Shown: positions 7,737 through 16,280 of the stretch, piece after piece
Position numbering within the stretch: position 1 is the first letter of the stretch
Layout: every line of letters starts with the position of its first letter
Origin: a virus
Strand: one strand, 5' to 3'
IMG/VR virus record: IMGVR_UViG_3300025154_000049
Coordinates: 1 to 64,000 of that record
Length of the DNA: 64,000 nt
The notes under the pieces: generated by a model
The model's input: only the letters and a program-made list of their open reading frames with translations
Told to the model about the DNA's origin: nothing
Databases searched by the model: none
Made by a program: the position numbers and the translations under genes

Positions 7737-9901
7737 TATGCTATATCCCCATAATCTATATGATGATTAAGTAATTCGTTGTCTGATTTTAATTTTCTAG
7801 TTGATTTATCTTTAGCTGGCTGAGGAATAGGTATCATCTGAGCTTTATTATCCGCTATATTTCCTACTGTCTGAGATATGGATTTTTGTTCTGGCATAGT
7901 AGCTACTTCGTTACCTATGTTTGAAAACTCGGCAGGATTTTTCACCCATTTATTTTGACCCCCTACATCGTAAGTTAATACGTCAGATGCGTTTAAGCTC
8001 TTCATCTCTCCTGTAGTTTTATTGGAGGCTAAAACTTTATAATTACCATCTTTATCCTGAGTTATGTTCTTAATATTGTATTTATTTTTAAAGTTATCGT
8101 AGTTAGTTGTATCTACTGCCTGTCCTTTATTAGATAATGCTAATTTTGTAGTATCCACGTTACTGGCATCCATCATAAATTTTTGTCTTTGCTCCCAAAT
8201 AGACGGACTAGCAGAGGATAATTTATCCCCCAATGAACTAACAGTACTTTTATTCTTTTGATAGGCTGGAATTACCTTTGTGGGGTCTATAGCTTTTCCA
8301 GAAGTATCCCTTACTTTATAATGTAGAACAGATTGACCCTTTCCTACTCCCACAACTCTACCAGTAGTCCCAGTCTCTCCTACAACCCCTCCAGTAGGTA
8401 CTATGTCTCCGAGTTTAACATTCTGTTTACTTAAGTGAGAAAAAGATTCAGTAGTTCCTTTGGGATTTTTAACAAAGACATAGTTACCTGAAAGTTTATC
8501 GCTTCCTATTTTTGTAACTTTCCCGCCCCCCAAAGATGATTTAACTGGACTTCCATAAGGCTGTGCTAAATCTAGGGCACCATGTATTCCATAGTCTCTA
8601 GGCGAACTAAAAGTATCTGTTATTTTTCCTTTAGTGGGTAATAGCCCTTTTAACCCCTTAAGAATTCCAGCACCCACTCCAGTATACTCACTTTGTACTT
8701 GAGCTGGGGTTTTGCCCTGTCTTTTAGCCATGGCATCTATTCCCTTACCAGCAGTATTAGTAGCATTACTTAGAGCTATTCCTCCTCCCACCACTAGAGC
8801 TCCTCCCGCTAAATAAGGAAGTAATGGAGCCAATGCTCCAGCAGCAGCGGTTAATTTAGGTAAATCTGTAGCTGGATTAAAATTCTTTACCATATCCCCA
8901 ACACCTTTACCCATCATTTCAGCAGAGGAGAAAACAGCGGGACTAGCTCCTCTTAACATTGGATTTTCAGCCATGCCTAAAGCAGCGGTTTTCCCTGTCA
9001 TTACTACTGCAAAATCTGCTAAATCAGCAGTAGTCTTTTTAAGCTCTCTAGCTAAATGTGATACTGCTCCCCCTTCATCTTTGCCTTTTCCTCCCTTGCC
9101 TCCAGTTTCCCCCTGTTCTTCCAGATAACCTTCTATCTTATCATTACTTCTTTGATTATCGGTTAATAGTCTAACTACCTCTTCTAAAGATACGTTAGCT
9201 TCTTTCAAATCAGTATCTAATTTCTTATAAGGGGCAAAGGTAGCAGTTTTAAATTCCTTCTCGTTTTCTGCATAATATTCTAAATTTTTATCTAGCTCCA
9301 TTAAAATATTTACAATCTTCTCATCATTAACTTTACCCGTCTTTAAAGTACTATCTAACAATCCTTTGAGTTCTTTGCTCAAAGCTAAATCCTCATCAGA
9401 ATAATCTCTGAGAAAACTAAACAGGTCTAATTTAAAATCATTACTAATCTTCTCATCTTTAACCATCTTCTTAAAATTAGTCAAGATATCTTTTATAGGC
9501 ACTCCTATCTGTTCTTGACTATCCGACAAAGCATCTTTCATAGTCTGTACAAATTTAGCTAGTTCTTTTTTCTCTTCTAACTGTAATCTCTGTCCAGATA
9601 CATATCTATCCATAGTTTTTTTAAAGTTACCGTCTATCTTAGTCATGAGGTCTATTAACTTTAAAAATCCCTTATCGTCATTAAGACTCTCTTCTCTTCC
9701 CTTTTTACTAGAAACTTTATCTTTATTGTAAGAATTCTCCAATAATTTATAATAGAGAACCATTTGTTTTATAAGTTTGTCTAATTTATCATTAGTGGCT
9801 TTCTCCCTTTGTTCCATGCCAGAAAACATCTTCGACATTGAAGATGTTAAATCCAAAAATGGATTATTCTTTATTGGTTCTTTTGGTTCGTTTAAAGCCA
9901 T
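7736..9901 (-). CDS. tail tape-measure protein with M23 peptidase-like domain
   Basis: A protein of about 721 residues from the ATG at 9901 (MALNEPK); a GTG at 9940 is possible but has no ribosome site. The first 300 residues are charged coiled coil; a hydrophobic glycine/alanine-rich segment (about 360-385, LAPLLPYLAGGALVVGGGIAL) is typical of tape measures. Residues about 440-550 form an M23 (LytM-like) endopeptidase domain: HGALDLA supplies the zinc His and Asp, SHLS the active His, LHYKVR the third zinc ligand. The first His of the usual HxH is Val here, so activity is uncertain. Likely cuts or binds host peptidoglycan during DNA entry. Confidence 0.85.
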   Translation of the reverse strand: MALNEPKEPIKNNPFLDLTSSMSKMFSGMEQREKATNDKLDKLIKQMVLYYKLLENSYNKDKVSSKKGREESLNDDKGFLKLIDLMTKIDGNFKKTMDRYVSGQRLQLEEKKELAKFVQTMKDALSDSQEQIGVPIKDILTNFKKMVKDEKISNDFKLDLFSFLRDYSDEDLALSKELKGLLDSTLKTGKVNDEKIVNILMELDKNLEYYAENEKEFKTATFAPYKKLDTDLKEANVSLEEVVRLLTDNQRSNDKIEGYLEEQGETGGKGGKGKDEGGAVSHLARELKKTTADLADFAVVMTGKTAALGMAENPMLRGASPAVFSSAEMMGKGVGDMVKNFNPATDLPKLTAAAGALAPLLPYLAGGALVVGGGIALSNATNTAGKGIDAMAKRQGKTPAQVQSEYTGVGAGILKGLKGLLPTKGKITDTFSSPRDYGIHGALDLAQPYGSPVKSSLGGGKVTKIGSDKLSGNYVFVKNPKGTTESFSHLSKQNVKLGDIVPTGGVVGETGTTGRVVGVGKGQSVLHYKVRDTSGKAIDPTKVIPAYQKNKSTVSSLGDKLSSASPSIWEQRQKFMMDASNVDTTKLALSNKGQAVDTTNYDNFKNKYNIKNITQDKDGNYKVLASNKTTGEMKSLNASDVLTYDVGGQNKWVKNPAEFSNIGNEVATMPEQKSISQTVGNIADNKAQMIPIPQPAKDKSTRKLKSDNELLNHHIDYGDIA

Positions 9902-9906
9902 GATTC

Positions 9907-10020
9907 CTATTTCTTTTTCTCTTTTATTAAGGATTCCCACATATATAATATTTCTGAATAAGGTATATCCATAATATTTACAATATCTGCTACTTCATTT
10001 CTAGCCAAATGATATTTCAT
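9907..10020 (-). CDS. small ORF / frameshift extension next to tape measure (tail assembly chaperone GT-like)
   Basis: A 37-residue frame (MKYHLARNEV...ending WESLIKEKKK) overlaps the end of the 241-aa gene by 20 bases and ends 5 bases before the tape-measure ATG. It is in the +1 frame relative to the upstream gene and stays open upstream through a CCC-T site at about 10048-10051. This is where tailed phages encode the frameshifted chaperone extension (G/GT). It may be translated alone, from here or from the ATG at 10032, or as a fusion. Homology not recognised. Confidence 0.55.
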   Translation of the reverse strand: MKYHLARNEVADIVNIMDIPYSEILYMWESLIKEKKK

Positions 10021-10726
10021 TTCTAATATCATATTCCTGTCCACGAAAGGGTCTGGTTATTTCTGCCTCCGCATAATTCGCAGGATTAACAAGATATTCA
10101 AAATGACAATCAGAACATTTGAATGGTATCTTAGATAATCCATGATAAAGTAATTTATTGATATATTCTACTTTTTCTACATCATCTCCTACTAGGCTAT
10201 ATATTAAGTTATAGGCTTCTCCCGAAGGTAAGTTATCCACGTGTTTAGCAAAAACATATATGACATCTCTTATTTTATCTAACTTTAATATCTCCAAGTA
10301 ATCCCTAATAGTTAAAAATTTAAAAGAAACTTCTGTTTCTTTAATTCTAATTCTTATAGGCATCTTAGGAATCTCAGTATCCTCAAAATCCATATCTTTT
10401 AATTCTAGGGTTCTCGAGTTTTTTAAATCACAGTTAGGACAGAAAGCTTGCATTTGAAACAAAGGAGTTCCAAGACTTGCTATCTTTCTTAACCATCCAA
10501 TATAAACAACATCATAGAAAGTTAATTCATATTTATCCATTCCAGTAGCCCTTACACCCTGTAAAAGATATTCATATAATTGTACAGCATCCATATTAGA
10601 GTTATTTATCTTTTGTAAATCTCCCAATGTATAAGGATTATAATAAATCCTAGTAGCTTCTGGGTAAGATAGTTTTTTAGAAGGTAGATTCTTAATCTCC
10701 ACTTCTGGTAAAAATTTGTTTTCCAT
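10001..10726 (-). CDS. tail assembly/baseplate hub protein with zinc-binding cysteines
   Basis: A 241-residue protein with two CxxC pairs far apart (FCPNC near 93 and KCSDC near 204) that could bind one zinc. N-terminal RIYYNPYTLGDLQKI resembles T4-type baseplate hub proteins of the gp26 kind. The position, between the tail-tube genes and the tape measure and just before an overlapping +1 frame, equally fits a tail assembly chaperone G protein. Strong AGGAGAGG ribosome site. Confidence 0.55.
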   Translation of the reverse strand: MENKFLPEVEIKNLPSKKLSYPEATRIYYNPYTLGDLQKINNSNMDAVQLYEYLLQGVRATGMDKYELTFYDVVYIGWLRKIASLGTPLFQMQAFCPNCDLKNSRTLELKDMDFEDTEIPKMPIRIRIKETEVSFKFLTIRDYLEILKLDKIRDVIYVFAKHVDNLPSGEAYNLIYSLVGDDVEKVEYINKLLYHGLSKIPFKCSDCHFEYLVNPANYAEAEITRPFRGQEYDIRNEISFG

Positions 10727-10742
10727 CCAACAACCTCTCCTG

Positions 10743-11411
10743 TTATCCTAAATAATCAATTACTAAAAAATTAACTGTTAATTCTCTAGCAGAGGAATCC
10801 CGAGAGGACATTTCTACTTTAACATCCCCCCTAGGAATTACTTTATATTTAGTTTCTAATACGATATTTCTCTCAAAATTTAATTTATACACAGATAAAT
10901 CTCGATAGGAATCTTCTAAATAGTTACAAGTAACTCCATCATGCACCTCTAAAAACCAAGCACGTAATGATTTTTCTATTATACATTCTTCTGTATCATA
11001 TATTGTCATACTTATTTCTGGTATACCTTTTTGAGAAGGTATCCTGAAATTATTATAGTTTGGTAATGCTATATCTTGGGTAACTATCTCTGGTAAGTTT
11101 TCTGTAACGGTACTAGCGGGAATGATGTAATTATCCAAAGGACTATTTATACCCCCCTGAAGTCTTACCATGAATAGATATTTAGCTCCCCAAGTAATAT
11201 CGAAAACGGTGGATAAATCGTCCCTCGAAGAATTATTAACAACTCCAGAAGAAAGAAGTCTTTGAATATCGCCTACCTTATCTGACAATGCTCCTAGAGA
11301 GGATATCTTACCTAAGCTATCCTTAGCATTTTGAATTCCTTCTTTAGCTACAGAATCCGCTGTCTGAGATATCGCTCCAGTTAATAATTTAGGAGTGTAT
11401 TTATCAACCAT
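10743..11411 (-). CDS. second tail-tube-like protein
   Basis: A 222-residue protein. Residues 70-220 (YLFMVRLQGG, then RIPSQKGIPEISMTIYDTEE and SLRAWF) have the arrangement of gp19-like tube proteins, preceded by a 65-residue helical extension. Tube paralogues such as T4 gp54 cap the baseplate and start tube growth; that is a likely role here, since the main tube gene lies upstream. Own late-type element 26 bases before the start. Confidence 0.6.
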   Translation of the reverse strand: MVDKYTPKLLTGAISQTADSVAKEGIQNAKDSLGKISSLGALSDKVGDIQRLLSSGVVNNSSRDDLSTVFDITWGAKYLFMVRLQGGINSPLDNYIIPASTVTENLPEIVTQDIALPNYNNFRIPSQKGIPEISMTIYDTEECIIEKSLRAWFLEVHDGVTCNYLEDSYRDLSVYKLNFERNIVLETKYKVIPRGDVKVEMSSRDSSARELTVNFLVIDYLG

Positions 11412-11436
11412 AATTAAATCCTACCTCATTCCTATT

Positions 11437-11446
11437 TATAATATAA
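11437..11446 (-). promoter_or_regulatory. late-type promoter element
   Basis: Exact TTATATTATA on the minus strand followed by AATAGG, 26 bases before the 222-aa tube-like gene. Confidence 0.6.
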
Positions 11447-11472
11447 ATTATCTTGAGGTAGTATTTTTAAAT

Positions 11473-11847
11473 TTAAACTCGGTAGATAGCTAAGATACGT
11501 TCTATTGATGGGTCGCTTTTAGCTAAAGCACTCGCTTCATTAACACAAGTAGCGTAAACAAATTTCTTAGATTGAGCAAAACCTTTAATAGTACAGTCTA
11601 TTCTATATTGATAATAGTTACTCCCATAAATATTATTGCTAACAGTTTCTTCTTTCGTTTCCTTGGAACAAGAAATTGCTGGAGGAGTATTAAACATAAC
11701 CCAAACTACAAAAGCTATGAAAGCTACTACTAAAATAACAACTGGATTAATCATCATAGCTATTAAAGAACCCATAACTAGGATACCTATCAAGATATTA
11801 GAAACAAAATTGTCTTCCTTGGTTTGGTATCTTTCTATATCTAACAT
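11473..11847 (-). CDS. small membrane protein in tail operon
   Basis: A 124-residue protein with two adjacent hydrophobic segments (about 18-33 and 36-52, ILIGILVMGSLIAMM and VVILVVAFIAFVVWVMF), then a polar C-terminal domain with cysteines (SCSK, DCTI, TCVN). Topology could be a hairpin with a C-terminal domain. Holin, superinfection exclusion and virion membrane protein are all possible; I cannot decide. It has its own terminator-promoter pair upstream. Confidence 0.5.
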   Translation of the reverse strand: MLDIERYQTKEDNFVSNILIGILVMGSLIAMMINPVVILVVAFIAFVVWVMFNTPPAISCSKETKEETVSNNIYGSNYYQYRIDCTIKGFAQSKKFVYATCVNEASALAKSDPSIERILAIYRV

Positions 11848-11881
11848 AATTCAGTCCTCTATCTTAACCTTATATAATTAG

Positions 11882-11891
11882 TATAATATAA
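11882..11891 (-). promoter_or_regulatory. late-type promoter element fused to terminator U-tract
   Basis: Exact element whose first T residues are the U-tract of the hairpin at 11891-11916; 35 bases before the small membrane protein start. Confidence 0.65.
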
Positions 11892-11916
11892 AAGAGGGTT
11901 GTTGTCAACCCTCTTT
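11891..11916 (-). terminator. terminator after tail-tube gene
   Basis: AAAGAGGGTTG pairs with CAACCCTCTTT with a 4-base loop; on the minus strand it runs directly into TTTATATTATA. Confidence 0.75.
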
Positions 11917-11943
11917 AAGCGTATTATGAACTTTTGTAACGTA

Positions 11944-12480
11944 TTATACCTTTTGTCCATCTGCCAAGAAATAATCGAATCTCAAAGTTATTTCTGGGTT
12001 TATTGTAGCATTAGAATCTCCCGCAGGGCTTCCTATGGTATGAGACTGCATCCAGCAATTTTTAAGAGTATACTCAAATATCTTAGCATTTTCACTGGCT
12101 AGAGGTCTTAATACTATAGTAGGACAAATATACTCAGGTTTTCTTTTTTGGGTACCTGCCCCTGGTTTCCAAAGTAACTCTCCCCAGTCTCTGATAAATC
12201 TTTCAATGATACCATTATCACTTTCAACAAATGTTAAAGTGATGGGGTCATACGTCCTTAATCCTGCTTGGTATACTTTGTGTCCATGAATACCAACCTC
12301 TATTTCTTCATTAGAAAATTTAGGGTATTCTGAAGAAAGAGCACGAGCGTTCAAAGAATCGCTGTTGTAATTTCCAGCATTAGCTATAGCCGATGGAAGG
12401 GTAGGTATAATAACTTCCCATCTATACAGAACAGCAAAATCCTGATTGTTGATGATTTGAATTATGTCTGGTCTAGTCAT
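11944..12480 (-). CDS. major tail tube protein (gp19-like)
   Basis: A 178-residue protein of typical gp19 size. It begins with LYRWEVIIPTLP and contains the conserved middle block VYQAGLRTYDPITLTFVES and a C-terminal LKNCWMQSHTIG. It lies immediately downstream of the sheath gene, the invariant sheath-tube pair. Forms the inner tube of the contractile tail. Confidence 0.85.
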   Translation of the reverse strand: MTRPDIIQIINNQDFAVLYRWEVIIPTLPSAIANAGNYNSDSLNARALSSEYPKFSNEEIEVGIHGHKVYQAGLRTYDPITLTFVESDNGIIERFIRDWGELLWKPGAGTQKRKPEYICPTIVLRPLASENAKIFEYTLKNCWMQSHTIGSPAGDSNATINPEITLRFDYFLADGQKV

Positions 12481-12500
12481 CTAAAAGACTCCTATCTATA

Positions 12501-14558
12501 TTATCCTAGTAAGTTCTGAGCTAAATTTAAGTCAAATCCAGTTCTTGTGATAACCACTGACAGTGTAATAAATTCTGCTGTTTTAGTTGGTTGCACAAAT
12601 AACCAGACGTTCATTATGTTATTGTCTATATCGGCTGGAGTATTGTTTGTTTCATCACAAACAACTTTATAATCATAGACACCTTTTCTGGATTTTATGT
12701 TATCCATATAAGATTCCATACCTGTTCTTATTAATAATCTTGTGAAGTCGTCATTAAATTCAAACAGATAATCTTCTAAGAAAGCTGCTAAAGCTGGTTC
12801 TATGGTTATTAAAAGTAATCTCACGTTCAATCTATCTAGTGCTGAAGGTCTAGCAGATAATGTTTTTTGACCCCAGATAGCTATCCCTTTTCCCACAGAA
12901 AATTTAATAGGGTTAATTCCTGAATCATAGAGTAAATCCAATTCCCCTTCAGTAAATCTTCTTTTGGTGTCAAGTACATTAATCATACCTCTTTTGAAAC
13001 CTGCTGGAGCGAACCATATTTCGTAATTTGAAGAGGTATCTGATATAGCTGCTGCTGCGTATCCGTCAGGTGCCACGAATATATCTCTATCATTAAACCT
13101 GTCTCTAATTTTAACGTGGGGTGAGTATAGAGCAGAGTATGAAGAATTCAGGTTAAGAGTGGTTTTTCTATAAGTAACTATGTCCGTCATATAGTTACTT
13201 GAATCTTCAGTATAATATGGAGTAGACAATATACCAACACAGTCTTTTCTGCTTTGGCACAAACTATCTATAGCTTGTTGATATGCTACGGTAGCCCATC
13301 CTCCGTCCATTATTACTGTTAAAGGTATCTCTGCTTTGTTATTCAATGTATTAAGAGCACTAATCATATTAGTATCAGTTACTGATAATCCGTCTAATGC
13401 TCCAGTTAATGTCAAGAAGGTAGTTTGTTCTTTTATAGTCTCAGTACTGACAAGAGAAGTATTATCTATTGCCCTAATATAACTAGAACCTAATAGAACA
13501 TCTTCTATGTAGATGTTTTTACCATATCCATCTTTAGCATTTACATCTCTCGAACATGTAAATACCTCTAAAGTTTCTCCAGTAGATTGTTTATACACTT
13601 GAATCTGAAACGCATCTGGTTCTTTTACAACGTCTGGACTATTAGCATAAGTAAATAATTTTATCTCAATATCATTAGCCCAAGAACCTTGATTAGCTCC
13701 TGTTATAAGGAATAAGTCATCTGATTGAAATTCATAAGTTTGTGGATTTACTAAACTGTTTCTAAAAATGGTACCGTCTACTACGTTACTAGCTAATGTT
13801 TCGGATACTACAACTTCTGTATCTCCTGCTACTAAAGTAGCACTTACTACTGTATAAACTCCATCATTTCCCGTAGAGCCTTGAACTCCTATTTTATCTC
13901 CAACATGACAAAAAGATGTTAAATCTGTAGCCATTGTGAATTTTTTGTTAGGTTGGTCTACTGCTGTAATAGCTCCTATCTCAACATCAGTTAATTGGAT
14001 GTTGGTATTAATAGTAGATACCTCTTTGTATATGCTACCGTCTGCTGTAGCATCGGGAACAACTTCGGATACTACAACTTCTGTATCTCCTGCTACTAAA
14101 GTAGCACTTACTACTGTATAAACTCCGTCATTTCCAGTAGAGCCTTGAACATTTATAGAAGTAACTCCTGTAAAGGAAGCTGTTAAATCTCCAGTTAATG
14201 TGAATTTTTTGTTAGGTTGGTCTACTGCTGTGATAGCTCCTATTAGAGTATTAACTAATATAGGAGTTTTTCTCACAACTAAACCACCGTATGTGGAACC
14301 ATTATCGGCTCTTACAACCCATAATCTATTAGCTTTTGATAAATAGGCTAAGGCAGAATAAAAAGCCATATTATATCCCACTTCTACTCTTTGATTAGGA
14401 GTAAAATAGTTTAATAAGTCTGTATCCGAAGTTACAAATATAGGCTTATTAATATCACCTTTTGGTGCTGGGATAGCTATAGCTGCATAAGTTCCTAAGG
14501 AACTTGGAACTCTTGTAGAGATATCAATCTCTTTTACATTTATGCGAGGTGCTGTCAT
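12501..14558 (-). CDS. tail sheath protein (gp18-like) with two inserted beta-modules
   Basis: A 685-residue protein. The C-terminal part (NVWLFVQPTKTAEFITLSVV, FDDFTRLLIRTGMESYM) and GYAAAAISDT/WFAPAG are classic sheath features; the N-terminus starts SSLGTYAAIAIPAPKG. Between about 100 and 245 there are two tandem copies of a module (GAITAVDQPNKKFT ... GSTGNDGVYTVVSATLVAGDTEVVVSE) that are nearly identical to each other at DNA level and are not part of a standard sheath. A third and a fourth relative occur in the 310-aa and J-like proteins. These probably project from the sheath surface. Confidence 0.9.
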   Translation of the reverse strand: MTAPRINVKEIDISTRVPSSLGTYAAIAIPAPKGDINKPIFVTSDTDLLNYFTPNQRVEVGYNMAFYSALAYLSKANRLWVVRADNGSTYGGLVVRKTPILVNTLIGAITAVDQPNKKFTLTGDLTASFTGVTSINVQGSTGNDGVYTVVSATLVAGDTEVVVSEVVPDATADGSIYKEVSTINTNIQLTDVEIGAITAVDQPNKKFTMATDLTSFCHVGDKIGVQGSTGNDGVYTVVSATLVAGDTEVVVSETLASNVVDGTIFRNSLVNPQTYEFQSDDLFLITGANQGSWANDIEIKLFTYANSPDVVKEPDAFQIQVYKQSTGETLEVFTCSRDVNAKDGYGKNIYIEDVLLGSSYIRAIDNTSLVSTETIKEQTTFLTLTGALDGLSVTDTNMISALNTLNNKAEIPLTVIMDGGWATVAYQQAIDSLCQSRKDCVGILSTPYYTEDSSNYMTDIVTYRKTTLNLNSSYSALYSPHVKIRDRFNDRDIFVAPDGYAAAAISDTSSNYEIWFAPAGFKRGMINVLDTKRRFTEGELDLLYDSGINPIKFSVGKGIAIWGQKTLSARPSALDRLNVRLLLITIEPALAAFLEDYLFEFNDDFTRLLIRTGMESYMDNIKSRKGVYDYKVVCDETNNTPADIDNNIMNVWLFVQPTKTAEFITLSVVITRTGFDLNLAQNLLG
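13760..14240 (-). repeat. tandem duplicated module inside sheath gene
   Basis: Two copies, roughly 13800-13980 and 14040-14240, share long identical stretches, for example the block encoding VVSATLVAGDTEVVVSE at about 13800-13855 and 14060-14115. This marks a recent intragenic duplication. Confidence 0.8.
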
Positions 14559-14579
14559 TATTAATTCTCCCGTATCAAA

Positions 14580-14741
14580 TTATATTAATTTTTGTATTTT
14601 TAACAGAGGATTAAGTGCTCCTTCTATATCGGAGATTTTCTCAACAAAGAAACTTTCCCTAGGAGATACTACTTTAGATTCTCCTTTAAGAACTATATTT
14701 ATAGGGTAATCTGCTCTGGAAACGATTTTTGCTTCAAACAT
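14580..14741 (-). CDS. small tail-region protein, unknown
   Basis: Start set at the ATG at 14741 (MFEAKIVSRADYP, 53 residues), because a late-type element at 14778-14787 lies inside any longer version and TTAGGAG precedes this ATG. The sequence looks like a single small beta domain (INIVLKGESKVVSPRESFFVEKI). Function unknown; location suggests a virion component. Confidence 0.55.
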   Translation of the reverse strand: MFEAKIVSRADYPINIVLKGESKVVSPRESFFVEKISDIEGALNPLLKIQKLI

Positions 14742-14777
14742 TTTATTATAACTCCTAATTAATACTTCAATCCTATT

Positions 14778-14787
14778 TATAATATAA
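14778..14787 (-). promoter_or_regulatory. late-type promoter element that fixes a start codon
   Basis: Exact TTATATTATA followed by AATAGG, 37 bases before the ATG at 14741. Confidence 0.6.
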
Positions 14788-14791
14788 ACTA

Positions 14792-15724
14792 TCAACCATC
14801 TATATTTATTTCCTCGTATGGTTGGTTCATAATTAAATTTCCCATATCTGGAACATTTTTTATCTTTAAAGATATATGTTTTATTAGCTTAGAACTTGCA
14901 ATTCCAGAAGGACCCCCTGAAGCATTTTCTTTTTTTATGACGGGATACTCTAAATTAAACGAATTAACTAAAAAGCATATTTCCCCTCTTGATTGGTCGT
15001 TATAGTTTTCAAATTGGTTAGATTCAATATCTTTTAAAAATATTGTAGCTGGAACTTCCATTATCGTATTTTGTTTAATCATGATTCCATCAGCTATAGC
15101 AGAATTTATAGATTCTTGAACTATTATTTCTGTGGTTCCCGCTACTATGATTGAACTTACTACGGTATAAGAACCGTTATTACCAGTAGAGTTTATAAGT
15201 AACAGAGAGTTTAGAGGTTCTAAAGTAAATTCTGCATTCAAAGTAAATTTTTTAAGTCCTTGGTCTACTCCAATTACAGTATCCAAATCCAAATAATCTG
15301 TTGGAACTTGATAAGTAGTCTGATAATGTTTGGTTCTGTCGTAAGCCATTAAAAAATATTCTTCAAACTCCATTAAATAGGTAGGGTCGTTAGATACCCA
15401 ACAAATATTAGTTTGAGCTTGCACATTCTTAACAGTATATAAATCTGCCGATAATGCTCCTACGTTTCTATGAGATGCTTTAAATTGTCTTGGTTGTGTG
15501 GGAACAGCATTTAAAACTCCTCTATTATACATAGCAAAAATAAAAGGTTCCCCCCTATCCTCATAAACAAATTGAGATAATCTTTTGTATACCTTGTCTT
15601 CAAAGCTAAAATTAATATTATAAAAATAATGCTTGTTCCCTATATCTGGAAACTCTAAAAAATTAAAGCCAGAATTAACTTTCATATCTATAAAGAATCT
15701 TTGTACTGCAAACTGATAAAACAT
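14792..15724 (-). CDS. neck/tail completion protein with sheath-type beta-module
   Basis: A 310-residue protein between the sheath and a 153-aa neck-like protein. Residues about 140-210 (VIGVDQGLKKFTLNAEFT, NGSYTVVSSIIVAGTTEIIV) match the module duplicated in the sheath gene. The rest (FNFLEFPDIGNKHYFYNINF, NICWVSNDPTYLMEFEEYFLM) is not assigned to a family. Gene order suggests a tail terminator or completion protein (T4 gp3/gp15-like role); this is inference. Confidence 0.5.
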   Translation of the reverse strand: MFYQFAVQRFFIDMKVNSGFNFLEFPDIGNKHYFYNINFSFEDKVYKRLSQFVYEDRGEPFIFAMYNRGVLNAVPTQPRQFKASHRNVGALSADLYTVKNVQAQTNICWVSNDPTYLMEFEEYFLMAYDRTKHYQTTYQVPTDYLDLDTVIGVDQGLKKFTLNAEFTLEPLNSLLLINSTGNNGSYTVVSSIIVAGTTEIIVQESINSAIADGIMIKQNTIMEVPATIFLKDIESNQFENYNDQSRGEICFLVNSFNLEYPVIKKENASGGPSGIASSKLIKHISLKIKNVPDMGNLIMNQPYEEINIDG

Positions 15725-15734
15725 ATTCTTTCCT

Positions 15735-16196
15735 TTAAGTAAGTGGACGTAAGTATTGTTTAATCATAATAGTGCTGTGGTCTCCAGTAACAACTCCATT
15801 AGCATCTGTAGCTAAGGCACCAGTAACCACTTTATCTATTTCTGTTTGGAAAGACATCTTAGCCCCTCCTAAGAAAGCATCTATCCTAGCTCTTGGGGGT
15901 ATCCTTTTCTGTTCATGAGTTATTATGTAAGGTCTTTCGTCTCCAAAGAAGCTTTCAAACTGAGTTAAATTTCCTCTCATAGCATCTGGTTTTATAAAAT
16001 TAACTATAAGGATTTTTCTATTCGTTTCATCTGGAATAGCCTTATATCTTACTTTTCCAAAATCATCAAACATATCATCCAACTTATCTGGTAAGTATAC
16101 ACTACAAGGGAGTCCAAACAAATCTTCGTATATGTCTAAAATATCTGGTGTTAAATCCGTAAAAATCTGCAATAAATCTGTAAGAATTGACGACAT
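15735..16196 (-). CDS. neck or head-tail connector protein, tentative
   Basis: A 153-residue protein, LTDLLQIFTDLTPDILDIYEDLFG at the start, then a mixed domain with RKILIVNFIKPDAMRG and RARIDAFLGGAKMSF. Size and position just above the sheath-tube operon fit a neck or tail-completion protein. No firm motif. Late-type element 23 bases upstream. Confidence 0.45.
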   Translation of the reverse strand: MSSILTDLLQIFTDLTPDILDIYEDLFGLPCSVYLPDKLDDMFDDFGKVRYKAIPDETNRKILIVNFIKPDAMRGNLTQFESFFGDERPYIITHEQKRIPPRARIDAFLGGAKMSFQTEIDKVVTGALATDANGVVTGDHSTIMIKQYLRPLT

Positions 16197-16218
16197 CTAA
16201 TAATCCTCTCAATCTAAA

Positions 16219-16228
16219 TATAATATAA
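16219..16228 (-). promoter_or_regulatory. late-type promoter element
   Basis: Exact element followed by TTTAG, 23 bases before the 153-aa gene and directly after the terminator at 16238-16260. Confidence 0.65.
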
Positions 16229-16237
16229 AACAAAAAT

Positions 16238-16260
16238 GGGACAGACCTCTCGGTTGTCCC
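16238..16260 (-). terminator. terminator between head-region and tail-region operons
   Basis: GGGACA and TGTCCC form the stem; on the minus strand ATTTTTG follows. Confidence 0.7.
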
Positions 16261-16268
16261 TTAGTAAT

Positions 16269-16278
16269 TATAATATAA
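16269..16278 (-). promoter_or_regulatory. extra late-type promoter element upstream of terminator
   Basis: Exact TTATATTATA lying between the stop at 16281 and the terminator at 16238-16260. A transcript from it would meet the terminator almost at once, so its use is unclear. Confidence 0.45.
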
Positions 16279-16280
16279 AA

